Program-made: the position numbers and the translations under genes
Source of the DNA: an uncultured Acetatifactor sp.
GTDB taxonomy: Bacteria; Bacillota; Clostridia; Lachnospirales; Lachnospiraceae
Assembly: GCA_947627115.1 (NCBI GenBank)
Contig: CANQUQ010000007.1
Coordinates: forward strand, 1-64,000
Length of the DNA: 64,000 bases
Direction: 5' to 3'
The notes under the pieces: generated by a model
The model's input: only the letters and a program-made list of their open reading frames with translations
Database searches by the model: none
Told to the model about the DNA's origin: nothing
In this document: positions 9,184 through 21,507 of the stretch, piece after piece
How positions within the stretch are numbered: position 1 is the first letter of the stretch
Layout of the letters: each line of letters starts with the position of its first letter

Positions 9184-10293
9184 ATGGCGATCATAACAGG
9201 CGGAACCGTATTTCAGGAAGACAGGACCTTTGCAATCCGTGACCTCTATATCGATCAGGGACGTTTTGTTCCGGGCCCGGAACAAATTACCGACAATACT
9301 GTCATAAATGCGGCGGGCATGCTTGTCCTACCCGGACTGATCGATATTCACAGTCACGGCGCGGCGGGATATGATTTTTCCGACGGAGATCCGGACGGAC
9401 TCAGGGAGATCCTGGCCTATGAATATGCTCACGGCGTCACCTCGTATTGTCCCACAACAATGACGCTTTCCAGGGAAAAGCTTCTCTCTGTTCTCAGGAA
9501 CATGAAAAATTGGAAATATGAAGAGGGTCTGTCGAGAATCGTGGGAATCCACCTGGAAGGACCTTTTTTGGATCCCGTCAGAAAGGGTGCACACAGAGAG
9601 GAAAATATCCTGCCGCCGGATCCCGATTTTTTCCGGGAGTGCAGCAAGGCGTCCGGAAATCTGATCCGCCTGGTGACAATGGCGCCCAACAGGGAGGGCG
9701 CTTTGGAATTTATAGAGGAAATCAGCAAGGAGACCGTCATCTCACTGGGACACAGTTCCGCGGATTATGAGACGGCAAAGGCGGCATTCCGGGCGGGCGC
9801 ATGTCATGTGACCCACCTTTTCAACGCCATGAACCCCTTTGAACACAGGGCTCCCGGCATGATCGGCGCCGCGGCCGAAACGGAAGGCTGCATGGCGGAG
9901 CTGATCTGCGACGGTATTCATGTCCACGAGAGTGCGGTGCGGGCCGCCTTTAAACTGTTTCCGGACAGGATCGTCCTGATCAGTGATTCCATGCGGGCCG
10001 CCGGCATGAATGACGGCACCTATGAATTGGGCGGTCAGCAGGTGACGGTTACCGGTGCCAGGGCAGCTCTTTGTGACGGCACCATCGCGGGCTCCGTCAC
10101 GAACCTCTACGACTGTATGCGCAATGCCGTTCTCTACGGTATTCCCATGGAAGAGGCCATTGCGGCCGCCACCGTGAATCCTGCCAGGAGCATCGGTATC
10201 TTTCATGAAACGGGATCGATATCGCCGGGAAAACGGGCGGATATCCTGCTGACGGACGAACATCTGAATTTACTCCGCGTCATGACCTTCTGA
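9184..10293 (+). CDS. nagA: N-acetylglucosamine-6-phosphate deacetylase
   Basis: A 369-residue amidohydrolase that removes acetyl from GlcNAc-6-phosphate to give glucosamine-6-phosphate, in amino-sugar recycling. The metal and substrate motifs are DIHSHG (54-59), HLEGPF (metal ligand E125), GHSSADY, HVTHLFNAM and ISDSMRAAG, in family order. Length is typical for NagA. AGGTGAGAAA precedes the ATG. It is the last gene of the response regulator-kinase-unknown-nagA set. Only two bases separate its stop from the stop of the convergent antiporter gene, with no terminator hairpin visible between them. Confidence 0.95.
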   Translation: MAIITGGTVFQEDRTFAIRDLYIDQGRFVPGPEQITDNTVINAAGMLVLPGLIDIHSHGAAGYDFSDGDPDGLREILAYEYAHGVTSYCPTTMTLSREKLLSVLRNMKNWKYEEGLSRIVGIHLEGPFLDPVRKGAHREENILPPDPDFFRECSKASGNLIRLVTMAPNREGALEFIEEISKETVISLGHSSADYETAKAAFRAGACHVTHLFNAMNPFEHRAPGMIGAAAETEGCMAELICDGIHVHESAVRAAFKLFPDRIVLISDSMRAAGMNDGTYELGGQQVTVTGARAALCDGTIAGSVTNLYDCMRNAVLYGIPMEEAIAAATVNPARSIGIFHETGSISPGKRADILLTDEHLNLLRVMTF

Positions 10294-10295
10294 TC

Positions 10296-11474
10296 CTATT
10301 CCGTCTGTCCGTCCCTCGCATACAGCATTTTTAGCACGATGGGCGTGGAAATACTGGATACAATGATCAGCAGGATCACGGATGTAAAGTATACCGGAGA
10401 CAAAAGTCCCACGGAAAGCCCCTTCTGGGCTACGATCAGGGCCACTTCACCTCTGGTCATCATACCTACACCGATCTTTAGGCTGTCCTGAAAACTGAAT
10501 CTGCACAGCTTCGCCATCAGTCCGCAGCCGATGATCTTTGCGATCAAGGCCACCAGAACGAACCCAAGAGAAAACAGGAGAATATTTCCGTCCACACTGT
10601 CTATGTTGGTCTTCAGGCCGATGCTGGCAAAGAACACCGGACCGAAGATCATATAAGAGCTGATCTCCATCTTTTCTTCAATATAGGAAGAATCCCGTAT
10701 CGAGCAGAGGATAATGCCGGCCACATAAGCACCGGTGATATCCGCTATCCCAAAAAAGTGTTCCGCCGCGTAGGCAAAGAAGAAGCAGAGCGCCAGGCTG
10801 ATGATGGGGATACGCCTGGTGTGCGGATAGCGTTCGTCAAATCCCTGAAATATCCTGAACAAAACATAGCCGATCACCAGGGCAATGGCAAAGAACAGTA
10901 CGGTAGACAACACTACCTTTCCGGGGTTGGAATCAGGACTCTTAAAGCCAACTACAAAGGTCAGTACGATAATACCGATCACATCGTCTATAATTGCGGC
11001 GCTCAAGATGGTAGTCCCCACCTTGCCCTTCAGCTTTCCCATCTCGCGCAGAGATTCTACCGTAATGCTGACGCTGGTAGCCGTCATGATCACACCGATG
11101 AATACTGCCGTATAAAATTTCTCCGAGCCCCAGGGCGCGGCGCCGTAAAATCCCATATACAGCAGCGTTCCGCCGATCAAAGGCACGAACACGCCTGCGC
11201 AGGCGATCAGAAATGCCACGGGCCCTGTCTTCATCAGTTCCTTCAGATCTGTTTCCAGACCTGCGGAAAACATCAGGAGCACTACGCCGACCTCGGCCAT
11301 TCCCGACAAAAAGTCGGTCTGCTGTACCAGTCCCAGCACGCTGGGTCCGATCAAAAGCCCTGCGACGATCTCGCCCACCACCTGAGGCGCCTTCAGCTTT
11401 CTGGCCAATATACCGAAAAACTTGGCAAAGATAATAATGATGGCCAGATCCTTAAATACACTATAAGCTTCCAT
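10296..11474 (-). CDS. CPA2-family cation:proton antiporter
   Basis: A 392-residue membrane protein with about 12-13 helices. It shows the CPA2 hallmarks: the N-terminal [10 protein letters not shown] segment and the ion-binding Asp pair D163-D164 ([11 protein letters not shown]), which in NapA-like members marks an electrogenic sodium/proton exchanger. It lacks the cytosolic RCK/TrkA-N domain of Kef proteins. The start at 11474 is set by GGAG nine bases upstream and overlaps the end of gyrA by 14 bases, so it may be co-transcribed with gyrA. It converges on nagA with a two-base gap. Confidence 0.88.
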   Translation of the reverse strand: MEAYSVFKDLAIIIIFAKFFGILARKLKAPQVVGEIVAGLLIGPSVLGLVQQTDFLSGMAEVGVVLLMFSAGLETDLKELMKTGPVAFLIACAGVFVPLIGGTLLYMGFYGAAPWGSEKFYTAVFIGVIMTATSVSITVESLREMGKLKGKVGTTILSAAIIDDVIGIIVLTFVVGFKSPDSNPGKVVLSTVLFFAIALVIGYVLFRIFQGFDERYPHTRRIPIISLALCFFFAYAAEHFFGIADITGAYVAGIILCSIRDSSYIEEKMEISSYMIFGPVFFASIGLKTNIDSVDGNILLFSLGFVLVALIAKIIGCGLMAKLCRFSFQDSLKIGVGMMTRGEVALIVAQKGLSVGLLSPVYFTSVILLIIVSSISTPIVLKMLYARDGQTE

Positions 11475-13986
11475 TTCTATTCTCCATTGCATCCTCCGGA
11501 TCGTCAAATTCCTGTTCGCCGTTGGATACCTTTTCTCTCACCTTGGCGATCTTGGCGATCTTGACTCCATCCTTCAGATCCATCATCTTGACCCCGGAAG
11601 TGATCCTGCCTAAAATGGAAATATCCTGGCTTCTGAGCTGTATAATAATTCCCTCGGTAGTGATCAGCATGATCTCATTTTCATCGACCACGGCCTTTAC
11701 ACCCATCACATCGCCGGTCTTTTCCGTGATCTTATAGCACTTGACGCCCTTTCCGCCGCGCTTCTGAATCGTAAATTCATCCAGAAAGGTACGTTTGCCA
11801 AGACCGTTCTCGGAGACCACCAGAAGAGAATCTCCCTGACTCTGCAGCTGCATGCCGACGACTTCATCCTGATCGTCCAGATTCATTCCGATCACGCCCA
11901 TGGAAGCTCTTCCCGTGCTGCGCACATCCGTCTCCTTGAAACGGATACACATGCCGTGCTTTGTCACCAGGAAAATCTCACTGTCACTCTCCGTGGTCTT
12001 TACTTCGATCAGTTCATCGTCATCCCGCAGATTGATAGCTGTCAACCCGTTTTTACGGATATTGGCGTACTCCTTCAGGGAAGTCTTCTTTACGATCCCT
12101 TTTTTGGTGACCATAAAGAGATTCTTGCTGTCGTCGTACTCACTGATGGGAATCATGGCAGTGATCTTCTCCCCCGGAGACAGCATAAGGAGATTGACAA
12201 TGGCGGTTCCTCTGGCTGTCCTTCCGGCCTCCGGAATCTCGTATGCCTTCAGGCGATACACACGGCCGAAGTTGGTAAAGAAATTCAGGTAATGGTGCGT
12301 TGTAGTCATCAGCAGATCCTCGATAAAGTCCTCATCGATGGTCTGCATACCTTTGATTCCCTTGCCCCCGCGGTTCTGTGCCTTGAAATTGTCCACGGTC
12401 ATCCGCTTGATATAACCCATATCGGTCATGGCAATGACGGTGTTCTCTCTGGAAATCAGATCCTCCATAGAGATATCCTTCTCGTCATAACCGATCTTAC
12501 TTCTCCTGTCGTCGCCGTATTTCTGAGCGATCATAAGAATTTCTTCCCTGATCACGCCCAGCAGCAGCTTTTCGTCAGCCAGAATAGCCTTAAGCTCCGC
12601 AATGCGGATTTCCAGCTCTCTGTGCTCGTTCTCAAGCTTTTCCCGCTCCAGTCCCGTGAGAGCGCGCAGCCGCATTTCAACGATGGCATTTGCCTGAGCC
12701 TCCGTCAGCTCAAAGCGCTCCATCAATCTCTCTCTTGCAATCTGAGGCGTGTCGCTTCCGCGTATGATCGTAATTACCTCATCAATAAAGTCAAGAGCCT
12801 TCAGCAGACCCTGTAAGATATGGTCTCTCTCCTCGGCTTTGTTCAGTTCGTACTTTGTTCTTCTGGTGACCACTTCCTCCTGATGCTTCAGATAGTATGT
12901 CATCATATCCAGAAGGTTCATGATCTTGGGCTCATTGTTCACCAGAGCCAGCATGATCACGCCAAAGGTATCCTGCAGCTGAGTATGCTTATAAAGCTGG
13001 TTCAGGATCACATTGGCATTGGCATCCTTCCTCAGCTCAATAACGACCCTGACGCCCTCCCGGTTGGACTCGTCGCGGATATCGGTAATTCCGTCCACCT
13101 TTTTCAGCTTTACCAATTCCGCGATCTTGATGATCAGGTTCGCCTTGTTCACCATATAGGGAAGCTCTGTCGCCACGATCTGTGTCTTGCCGTTGGGAAG
13201 CGTCTCGATCTCAGTGACGGCGCGGACAACGATCTTGCCCCGTCCTGTCCTGTATGCCTCTTCACATCCCCTGGTGCCCAAGATCAGACCGCCCGTAGGA
13301 AAGTCGGGAGCTTTGATGATTTCCAGGATCTCATCTATGGAGGTGGCCCTGTTCTCGTTGACCTTATTGTCAATGATCCTGACCACTGCATTTACCACCT
13401 CACGGAGATTGTGAGGCGGAATATTGGTAGCCATGCCCACTGCGATGCCGGTGGTACCGTTCACAAGAAGATTCGGATAGCGGCTGGGGAGTACTACGGG
13501 TTCCTTTTCCGTATCGTCAAAGTTCGGTACAAAATCCACCGTATCCTTATCAATATCCGCCAAAAGCTGGGAAGATATCCTGGAAAGCCTCGCCTCCGTG
13601 TAACGCATGGCCGCAGCTCCGTCGCCGTCCATGGATCCGAAATTTCCGTGACCGTCCACAAGGGGATATCTCGTGGACCACTCCTGAGCCATATTGACCA
13701 GGGCTCCATAGATGGAACTGTCGCCGTGAGGGTGATATTTACCCATGGTATCACCGACAATACGGGCGCTCTTTCTGTGAGGCTTATCGTAATCGTTGTG
13801 CAGTTCGGACATGGAGAACAGGACACGGCGCTGAACCGGCTTCAGTCCGTCTCTCACATCGGGAAGAGCCCTGGATGCAATAACACTCATGGCATAATCG
13901 ATATAAAAGGTCTCCATCCGTTCCTTCAGATCCACTTCCTGAATCTTGTCGAACACCGTACCCTTTTCAAAAATGTCGTCGTTCAT
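11461..13986 (-). CDS. gyrA: DNA gyrase subunit A
   Basis: An 841-residue GyrA: breakage-reunion domain with catalytic tyrosine Y129 ([10 protein letters not shown]), followed by the six-bladed beta-pinwheel C-terminal domain that contains a GyrA-box-like QNRGGKG segment. Length is normal. The start at 13986 (MNDDIFEKG) follows AGAGGAAAC; a longer in-frame start upstream lacks a ribosome site. In the quinolone-resistance region the sequence is [12 protein letters not shown]: the serine equivalent to E. coli Ser83 is kept, but the residue equivalent to Asp87 is Gly. It follows gyrB after 71 bases in the dnaA-to-gyrA gene string. Confidence 0.97.
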   Translation of the reverse strand: MNDDIFEKGTVFDKIQEVDLKERMETFYIDYAMSVIASRALPDVRDGLKPVQRRVLFSMSELHNDYDKPHRKSARIVGDTMGKYHPHGDSSIYGALVNMAQEWSTRYPLVDGHGNFGSMDGDGAAAMRYTEARLSRISSQLLADIDKDTVDFVPNFDDTEKEPVVLPSRYPNLLVNGTTGIAVGMATNIPPHNLREVVNAVVRIIDNKVNENRATSIDEILEIIKAPDFPTGGLILGTRGCEEAYRTGRGKIVVRAVTEIETLPNGKTQIVATELPYMVNKANLIIKIAELVKLKKVDGITDIRDESNREGVRVVIELRKDANANVILNQLYKHTQLQDTFGVIMLALVNNEPKIMNLLDMMTYYLKHQEEVVTRRTKYELNKAEERDHILQGLLKALDFIDEVITIIRGSDTPQIARERLMERFELTEAQANAIVEMRLRALTGLEREKLENEHRELEIRIAELKAILADEKLLLGVIREEILMIAQKYGDDRRSKIGYDEKDISMEDLISRENTVIAMTDMGYIKRMTVDNFKAQNRGGKGIKGMQTIDEDFIEDLLMTTTHHYLNFFTNFGRVYRLKAYEIPEAGRTARGTAIVNLLMLSPGEKITAMIPISEYDDSKNLFMVTKKGIVKKTSLKEYANIRKNGLTAINLRDDDELIEVKTTESDSEIFLVTKHGMCIRFKETDVRSTGRASMGVIGMNLDDQDEVVGMQLQSQGDSLLVVSENGLGKRTFLDEFTIQKRGGKGVKCYKITEKTGDVMGVKAVVDENEIMLITTEGIIIQLRSQDISILGRITSGVKMMDLKDGVKIAKIAKVREKVSNGEQEFDDPEDAMENRNGSL

Positions 13987-14057
13987 GTTTCCTCTCAATC
14001 TACCGCCGGGCGGCATTTAATATCCTTCACGGTCCGTTTCACAAATCCGCCGTACGA

Positions 14058-17235
<3,178 letters not shown>

Positions 17236-17248
17236 ATCTTACACCGTT

Positions 17249-17458
17249 CTACATCTCTATCTTGACAGTCTTTCCATCATATTCGACCACATCTCCGGCA
17301 ATTATTTTCTTACCTCGCTGTGTCTCGACCTGACCGTTAACCTTTACAAGACCGTTCTGGATCACGTATTTTGCATCAACACCTGATTCCACGAATCCGG
17401 CAGCCTTCAGTGCCTGTCCGAGCTTAATAAAATCATCTCTCAAATGAATTATTTCCAT
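17249..17458 (-). CDS. yaaA: S4-domain RNA-binding protein YaaA/RlbA type
   Basis: A 69-residue protein made almost wholly of an S4 RNA-binding fold (LGQALKAAGFVESGVDAKYVIQNGLVKVNGQVETQRGKKI is the core). Such genes sit between dnaN and recF in most Firmicutes. Members bind ribosomal RNA, and the family has been linked to ribosome assembly. It lies 11 bases after dnaN and 13 before recF in the same transcript. Confidence 0.92.
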   Translation of the reverse strand: MEIIHLRDDFIKLGQALKAAGFVESGVDAKYVIQNGLVKVNGQVETQRGKKIIAGDVVEYDGKTVKIEM

Positions 17459-17469
17459 TTCGGTACCGC

Positions 17470-18579
17470 CTAACTTACTGTGGTGAAGTTCACAGGAAGA
17501 ATGAGATAAATATAGCTTTCTTCTTTATTCTTTATAAAACAGGGAGACTTGGGGTTCACCATATATAACTCGACCTCCTCGTCGTCGATCACCTTCAGGG
17601 CATCGATCAAAAATTTAGGATTGAATCCTATCATAAGATCCTTTCCCTGCTTTTCTATATCAATATCCTCATTCATACTTCCAAGTATAGAATTAATCTT
17701 TAATTCCATGCTTCCGTCGACAATATTCATTATGATAGGCTTCTTATCCCCTTCCTTTACAAGAAGAGTGGCCCTGTCTATACAATTTAAAAATTCCTTT
17801 TTATTCACTTTTAACTTTGTTTCATAATCGCTGGAAAGCATCTGATCGATCTTGAAATACTCGCCCTCTATCAGCCTTGAAACTACTGTGGTATTGTCAA
17901 ACTCAAAAACGATATGCTTTGAAGTAAATGAGATCGTTACATCATTTTCCGCTCCGCCGGGAAGGATCTTGCTCACCTCGTTGAGAGTTTTTCCGGGAAC
18001 CACTACCTTTTTGGGCTGATAGCTCTCCTTCAGCTGGATCTTTCTGATGGAAATCCTATGTCCGTCGAGAGATACTACCTTCAGTTCATCGCCCTGGATT
18101 TCAAAGAGTTCCCCCGTCATCAGCTTGTTATTGTCATTGTCAGATATGGAAAATATAGTTTGTCTCACTATCTCTTTCAGGGTGAACTGACTGATAATGA
18201 TACTGTCTTCCTTTTCCACAGCAGGAAGATAAGAAAAATCCTCGCCGGATTTTCCTATAATGGTAAACTTGGATTTTTCACAAGTTATAACAGTCTTATA
18301 CGATGCATCCGTCTCAATGGTAATGTCACTGTCAGGAAGCTTTCTTACGATTTCCAAAAAGATCTTCGCATCCAGGGCAATGACACCTTTTTCAATTATA
18401 TTGCCTTCAATGACAGTCTCAATGCCGAGATCCATGTCGTTGGCCGTCAATGTAATGATCCCTTTCGAGGCATCTACCATTATACATTCCAGTATCGACA
18501 TGGTAGTCTTGTTTGACACCGCTTTGGAAACGATCTGCACACCGTTCAACAAATTAGATTTTGAACATACTAACTTCAT
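17470..18579 (-). CDS. dnaN: DNA polymerase III sliding clamp beta
   Basis: A 369-residue beta clamp starting MKLVCSKSNLLNGVQIVSKAVSNKTTM, with three repeated clamp folds and the usual C-terminal end (YLILPVNFTTVS, matching the Y-L-I-x-P-V/M motif). The start at 18579 is set by GGGAG ten bases upstream; longer in-frame starts reach into the DnaA-box region. A DnaA box (18579-18587) overlaps the initiation region. It follows dnaA across a 298-base gap that carries its own promoter and DnaA boxes. Confidence 0.96.
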   Translation of the reverse strand: MKLVCSKSNLLNGVQIVSKAVSNKTTMSILECIMVDASKGIITLTANDMDLGIETVIEGNIIEKGVIALDAKIFLEIVRKLPDSDITIETDASYKTVITCEKSKFTIIGKSGEDFSYLPAVEKEDSIIISQFTLKEIVRQTIFSISDNDNNKLMTGELFEIQGDELKVVSLDGHRISIRKIQLKESYQPKKVVVPGKTLNEVSKILPGGAENDVTISFTSKHIVFEFDNTTVVSRLIEGEYFKIDQMLSSDYETKLKVNKKEFLNCIDRATLLVKEGDKKPIIMNIVDGSMELKINSILGSMNEDIDIEKQGKDLMIGFNPKFLIDALKVIDDEEVELYMVNPKSPCFIKNKEESYIYLILPVNFTTVS

Positions 18580-18877
18580 GTGTATAACTCCCTTCGCAAT
18601 GAAATGTATCATCCGCCTGTCTGCAGACAATATAAAATAAAAAGAATATAATAATATATGTAGTAACGGATGTTGATTTGTGCATAACCACATCTATTAT
18701 ACTATTTATCAGGAAAAAAAGAAATGGTAAAGTAGCCAATTATTTCAGAATATCTTAAGAAAAACTTTCAGGTTATACACATGGGCTGATTTCTCCAATT
18801 CTATGATAAAATGTTTTCAACATCAAAATCCCACATTATGAACAAAACTGACCACATTACTAAGAAGGGTTTATCTT
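18580..18877 (-). promoter_or_regulatory. dnaA-dnaN intergenic region with DnaA boxes and dnaN promoter
   Basis: This 298-base AT-rich gap holds three matches to the DnaA box TTATNCACA: 18579-18587 (minus), 18679-18687 (minus) and 18773-18781 (plus). On the minus strand a TATAAT -10 lies at 18696-18701, and the middle DnaA box begins just downstream of it, in the first transcribed bases. The layout suggests both a second origin segment, as in bipartite origins, and DnaA control of dnaN. The sequence is seen directly; the function is inferred. Confidence 0.7.
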
Positions 18878-20242
18878 CTAAGAAGGATTTATCTTCTTTA
18901 TTATAATGTCAATTTTATTCCGCAGCTCTTCGTTCGTCTGCATTTCAGCGGTAATTTTGTTGACACCGTGGATGACAGTGGTGTGATCCTTTTTTCCGAG
19001 AAGCTTACTGATGCTGATCAGCGAGGTATCCAAAAGCTCCCGGCACAGGTACATGACCACCTGTCTTGGCTGAACAAATTCTGAATTTCTTTTTTTGGAG
19101 GTAATATCCTCCGGTCTCACTCCAAAATGTTCGGCTACGACATTGATAATGAGTTCGGGAGTGATCTCCTTTGCCTTGTTGGGATAGATGACATCCTTTA
19201 AGGCTTCTTCAGCCAGCTCAAGAGTGAGGTCGACCTTGTTCAGCTTTGCAAATGCAATAATCTTATTGAAAGCTCCCTCCAGCTCTCTGATGTTGGATTT
19301 AATATTCGTAGCGATATACTTGATGATCTCCTCGTCTATCTGGCGGTCGCAGGACTCTGCGTTTTTGCGCAGAATAGCCATTCTTGTCTCATAGTCGGGC
19401 GGCTGTATATCTGCGATCAGTCCCCACTCAAATCTTGAGCGGAACCTTTCATCCAGAGTCTCGATCTCTTTTGGAGGCTTGTCTGATGACAGGACGATCT
19501 GTTTTCCCGCCGCATGCAGGACATTAAAGGTATGGAAAAATTCCTCCTGCGTACTCTCTTTTCCTATGATGAACTGCACATCGTCCACCATTAACACGTC
19601 TACCGTCCGGTATTTTTCTCTCAGCTTCGTCATCGACGCAGCGTTACCGCTTCGAATGGACTCGATCACTTCGTTGGTAAATTCTTCACTGGTCACGTAA
19701 AGGACCTTTTTCTCCGGATTCTGTTCCAGAATAAAGTGACCGATAGAGTGCATCAGGTGGGTCTTTCCGAGTCCGGGACCTCCGTAGAGATACAGAGGAT
19801 TGTAAGCTTCTCCGGGGGATTCTGCCACTGCCAGGGAAGCGGAATGGGCAAATTTATTATTGCTGCCGACCACAAAGGTATCGAACTTATACTTAGGATT
19901 CAGGTTGGCATTTTCATAATTTATGTTAAATACGGAATTTTGTCTGAAATTATTGCTGCTGGCAGTCTCCTGCTTTTTTATGTCCTTTTCCAGAATAAAT
20001 TTAACGTCATAGTTATGGCTGAACATTTCCGTGATGGTGACCTGAAAAAAGCTTTTATATTTGGAAGAAATATAATTTAATGCGTGAGCCTGATCTGACG
20101 GTATGATAATGTTTACCACATCGTCAGTGACATTGTAAAATTCCAGGGGCTCCAGCCAGGTCTGATAAGATATTTCGGATATGCTGTATTCTCTTCTGAT
20201 CGTTTCCTTTATTTCTGACCAGTTTTCCTTTATTTCATCCAT
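18878..20242 (-). CDS. dnaA: Chromosomal replication initiator DnaA
   Basis: A 454-residue DnaA: N-terminal DnaB-interaction domain (SYQTWLEPLEF), a short linker, the AAA+ domain (Walker A GGPGLGKTHL; VDVLMVDDVQFI; sensor region) and the C-terminal DNA-binding domain with the DnaA signature KKDHTTVIHGVNKI. The start at 20242 follows AAGGA at nine bases; an alternative ATG at 20260 has no ribosome site. It heads the leftward dnaA-dnaN-yaaA-recF-gyrB-gyrA string and reads away from the DnaA boxes of oriC, so it is probably autoregulated. Confidence 0.97.
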   Translation of the reverse strand: MDEIKENWSEIKETIRREYSISEISYQTWLEPLEFYNVTDDVVNIIIPSDQAHALNYISSKYKSFFQVTITEMFSHNYDVKFILEKDIKKQETASSNNFRQNSVFNINYENANLNPKYKFDTFVVGSNNKFAHSASLAVAESPGEAYNPLYLYGGPGLGKTHLMHSIGHFILEQNPEKKVLYVTSEEFTNEVIESIRSGNAASMTKLREKYRTVDVLMVDDVQFIIGKESTQEEFFHTFNVLHAAGKQIVLSSDKPPKEIETLDERFRSRFEWGLIADIQPPDYETRMAILRKNAESCDRQIDEEIIKYIATNIKSNIRELEGAFNKIIAFAKLNKVDLTLELAEEALKDVIYPNKAKEITPELIINVVAEHFGVRPEDITSKKRNSEFVQPRQVVMYLCRELLDTSLISISKLLGKKDHTTVIHGVNKITAEMQTNEELRNKIDIIIKKINPS

Positions 20243-20743
20243 TTTTTCAGATCCTTCCATATAAAATATCACGTGAGTTCATTTTAATATAGATTCGATT
20301 ATATTTCAAATATTAGTTATCAACACAGTATGGATAAAGTTATCCACATATTGTTGATAATTTTAGTTATATTTTTATTTTCACAAGGAGTGTGGATATA
20401 AATGTGAATAAGTGGATAAAAAACAAAAGGATAAAATGAGCCGATTTCACCGGAAAATCAGTATATTTTTCTTTTTTTACACATTTTTCTGATATTTATT
20501 TTAATATATCCACAAGAAATGAACATACTGTGCATAACTGTAAAATCATAAAATCATGTGGATATCTATGTGTATAATTATTAAAAAAAAATTTAATGAC
20601 CTCAAAAATGCGTTTTTTACCCGATTTTCCTTGACATCAGCTTTTTTTTTTTATACAATCAATATGCTGTTTTCTTAAATTGTAGATATGCAATACAGAT
20701 CGATCATCCTTATATAAAGGTTCAGAGAAGGAGGTGTTTTTCC
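20243..20743. other. Chromosomal origin oriC with DnaA-box cluster
   Basis: This 501-base AT-rich region between dnaA and rpmH carries many DnaA boxes. Exact TTATNCACA matches are at 20340-20348 (plus, the consensus TTATCCACA), 20403-20411 (minus), 20529-20537 (minus) and 20569-20577 (minus). One-mismatch copies are at 20317-20325, 20352-20360, 20391-20399, 20411-20419, 20506-20514 and 20557-20565. A run of A/T at about 20578-20600 next to the last box is the likely unwinding element. Genes on the two sides read away from it. A strong promoter for rpmH fills the rightmost part. Confidence 0.92.
20631..20659 (+). promoter_or_regulatory. rpmH promoter
   Basis: TTGACA (20631-20636), a 17-base spacer and TACAAT (20654-20659) form a near-consensus housekeeping promoter for the rpmH-rnpA transcript. 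About 84 bases separate it from the rpmH start codon. Confidence 0.75.
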
Positions 20744-20878
20744 ATGAAGATGACATTTCAGCCTAAAAAGCGGCCCCGTGCTAGAGTTCACGGATTTAGA
20801 GCAAGAATGAGCACTCCCGGCGGAAGAAAGGTCTTAGCTGCAAGGCGTGCAAAGGGAAGGAAAAGATTGTCCGTATAG
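20744..20878 (+). CDS. rpmH: Ribosomal protein bL34
   Basis: A 44-residue, very basic protein beginning [18 protein letters not shown] and ending GRKRLSV, the full-length bL34 pattern. It is a structural protein of the large ribosomal subunit near the exit tunnel. AAGGAGGTG precedes the ATG by 8 bases, an excellent ribosome site. A terminator-like hairpin begins in its stop codon, and rnpA follows after 41 bases. Confidence 0.97.
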   Translation: MKMTFQPKKRPRARVHGFRARMSTPGGRKVLAARRAKGRKRLSV

Positions 20879-20901
20879 GTCACAGGAATGTGGCCTTTTT
20901 T
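20878..20901 (+). terminator. Attenuator-like hairpin between rpmH and rnpA
   Basis: GGTCACA (20878-20884) pairs with TGTGGCC (20889-20895, one G-T pair) across a four-base loop and is followed by six T. The first G of the stem is the last base of the rpmH stop codon. It likely lets only part of the transcription proceed into rnpA, which fits the need for far more bL34 than RnpA. Confidence 0.7.
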
Positions 20902-20919
20902 CTTCTTTAGGAGAATTGA

Positions 20920-21267
20920 ATGAAATTTTCTGAGAGTTTAAAAAAAAATCACCAGTTCCAATTTGTATACAGAAACGGTAATTCCTATGCGAACAAGTAT
21001 CTGGTCATGTATGTCAAAGAAAACGGCACCGAAGGGAACAGAATTGGAATCAGTGTGAGCAGGAAGGTCGGCAACAGTGTCGTGAGGCACCGAGTAACGA
21101 GACTGGTGCGGGAAAGTTATCGATTACATGAAGCGATATTCAATAGTGGTTTGGATATTGTGATCGTGGCAAGGAAGAATGCAGCTTCGGTAGGTTTTCA
21201 TGAAATAGAAAGTGCCCTGCTTCACCTTGCAAAGCTTCATCAGATCATTAAGGTATATATTTACTGA
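20920..21267 (+). CDS. rnpA: Ribonuclease P protein component
   Basis: A 115-residue basic protein that binds RNase P RNA and helps tRNA 5' end maturation. The conserved RNA-binding helix is visible as GNSVVRHRVTRLVRESYR, preceded by the IGISVSRKVG strand. Length and position after rpmH are canonical. GGAGA lies six bases before the ATG. yidD follows after three bases. Confidence 0.95.
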   Translation: MKFSESLKKNHQFQFVYRNGNSYANKYLVMYVKENGTEGNRIGISVSRKVGNSVVRHRVTRLVRESYRLHEAIFNSGLDIVIVARKNAASVGFHEIESALLHLAKLHQIIKVYIY

Positions 21268-21270
21268 AAA

Positions 21271-21480
21271 ATGAAAAATTTTTTAATTGCCGGAATCAGA
21301 TTTTATCAAAAATATATTTCTCCTCTAAAGGGAACAAAGTGTCCCTATATACCCACGTGTTCTCAGTACGGTCTTGAGGCCATTGAGAAATACGGTGCTC
21401 TGAAGGGAGGCCTGTTGGCCTTTTGGAGAATTCTGAGATGCAATCCCTTTTCAAAGGGAGGATACGATCCTGTACCTTGA
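21271..21480 (+). CDS. yidD: Membrane protein insertion efficiency factor YidD
   Basis: A 69-residue protein with the family pattern: amphipathic N-terminus ([17 protein letters not shown]), the cysteine motif [15 protein letters not shown] and the C-terminal [17 protein letters not shown]. YidD is a membrane-associated helper of YidC and Sec insertion. It starts three bases after rnpA and precedes yidC by 27 bases. Confidence 0.95.
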   Translation: MKNFLIAGIRFYQKYISPLKGTKCPYIPTCSQYGLEAIEKYGALKGGLLAFWRILRCNPFSKGGYDPVP

Positions 21481-21507
21481 TCTGTTCCGTCAAAATCAGG
21501 AGGATAA

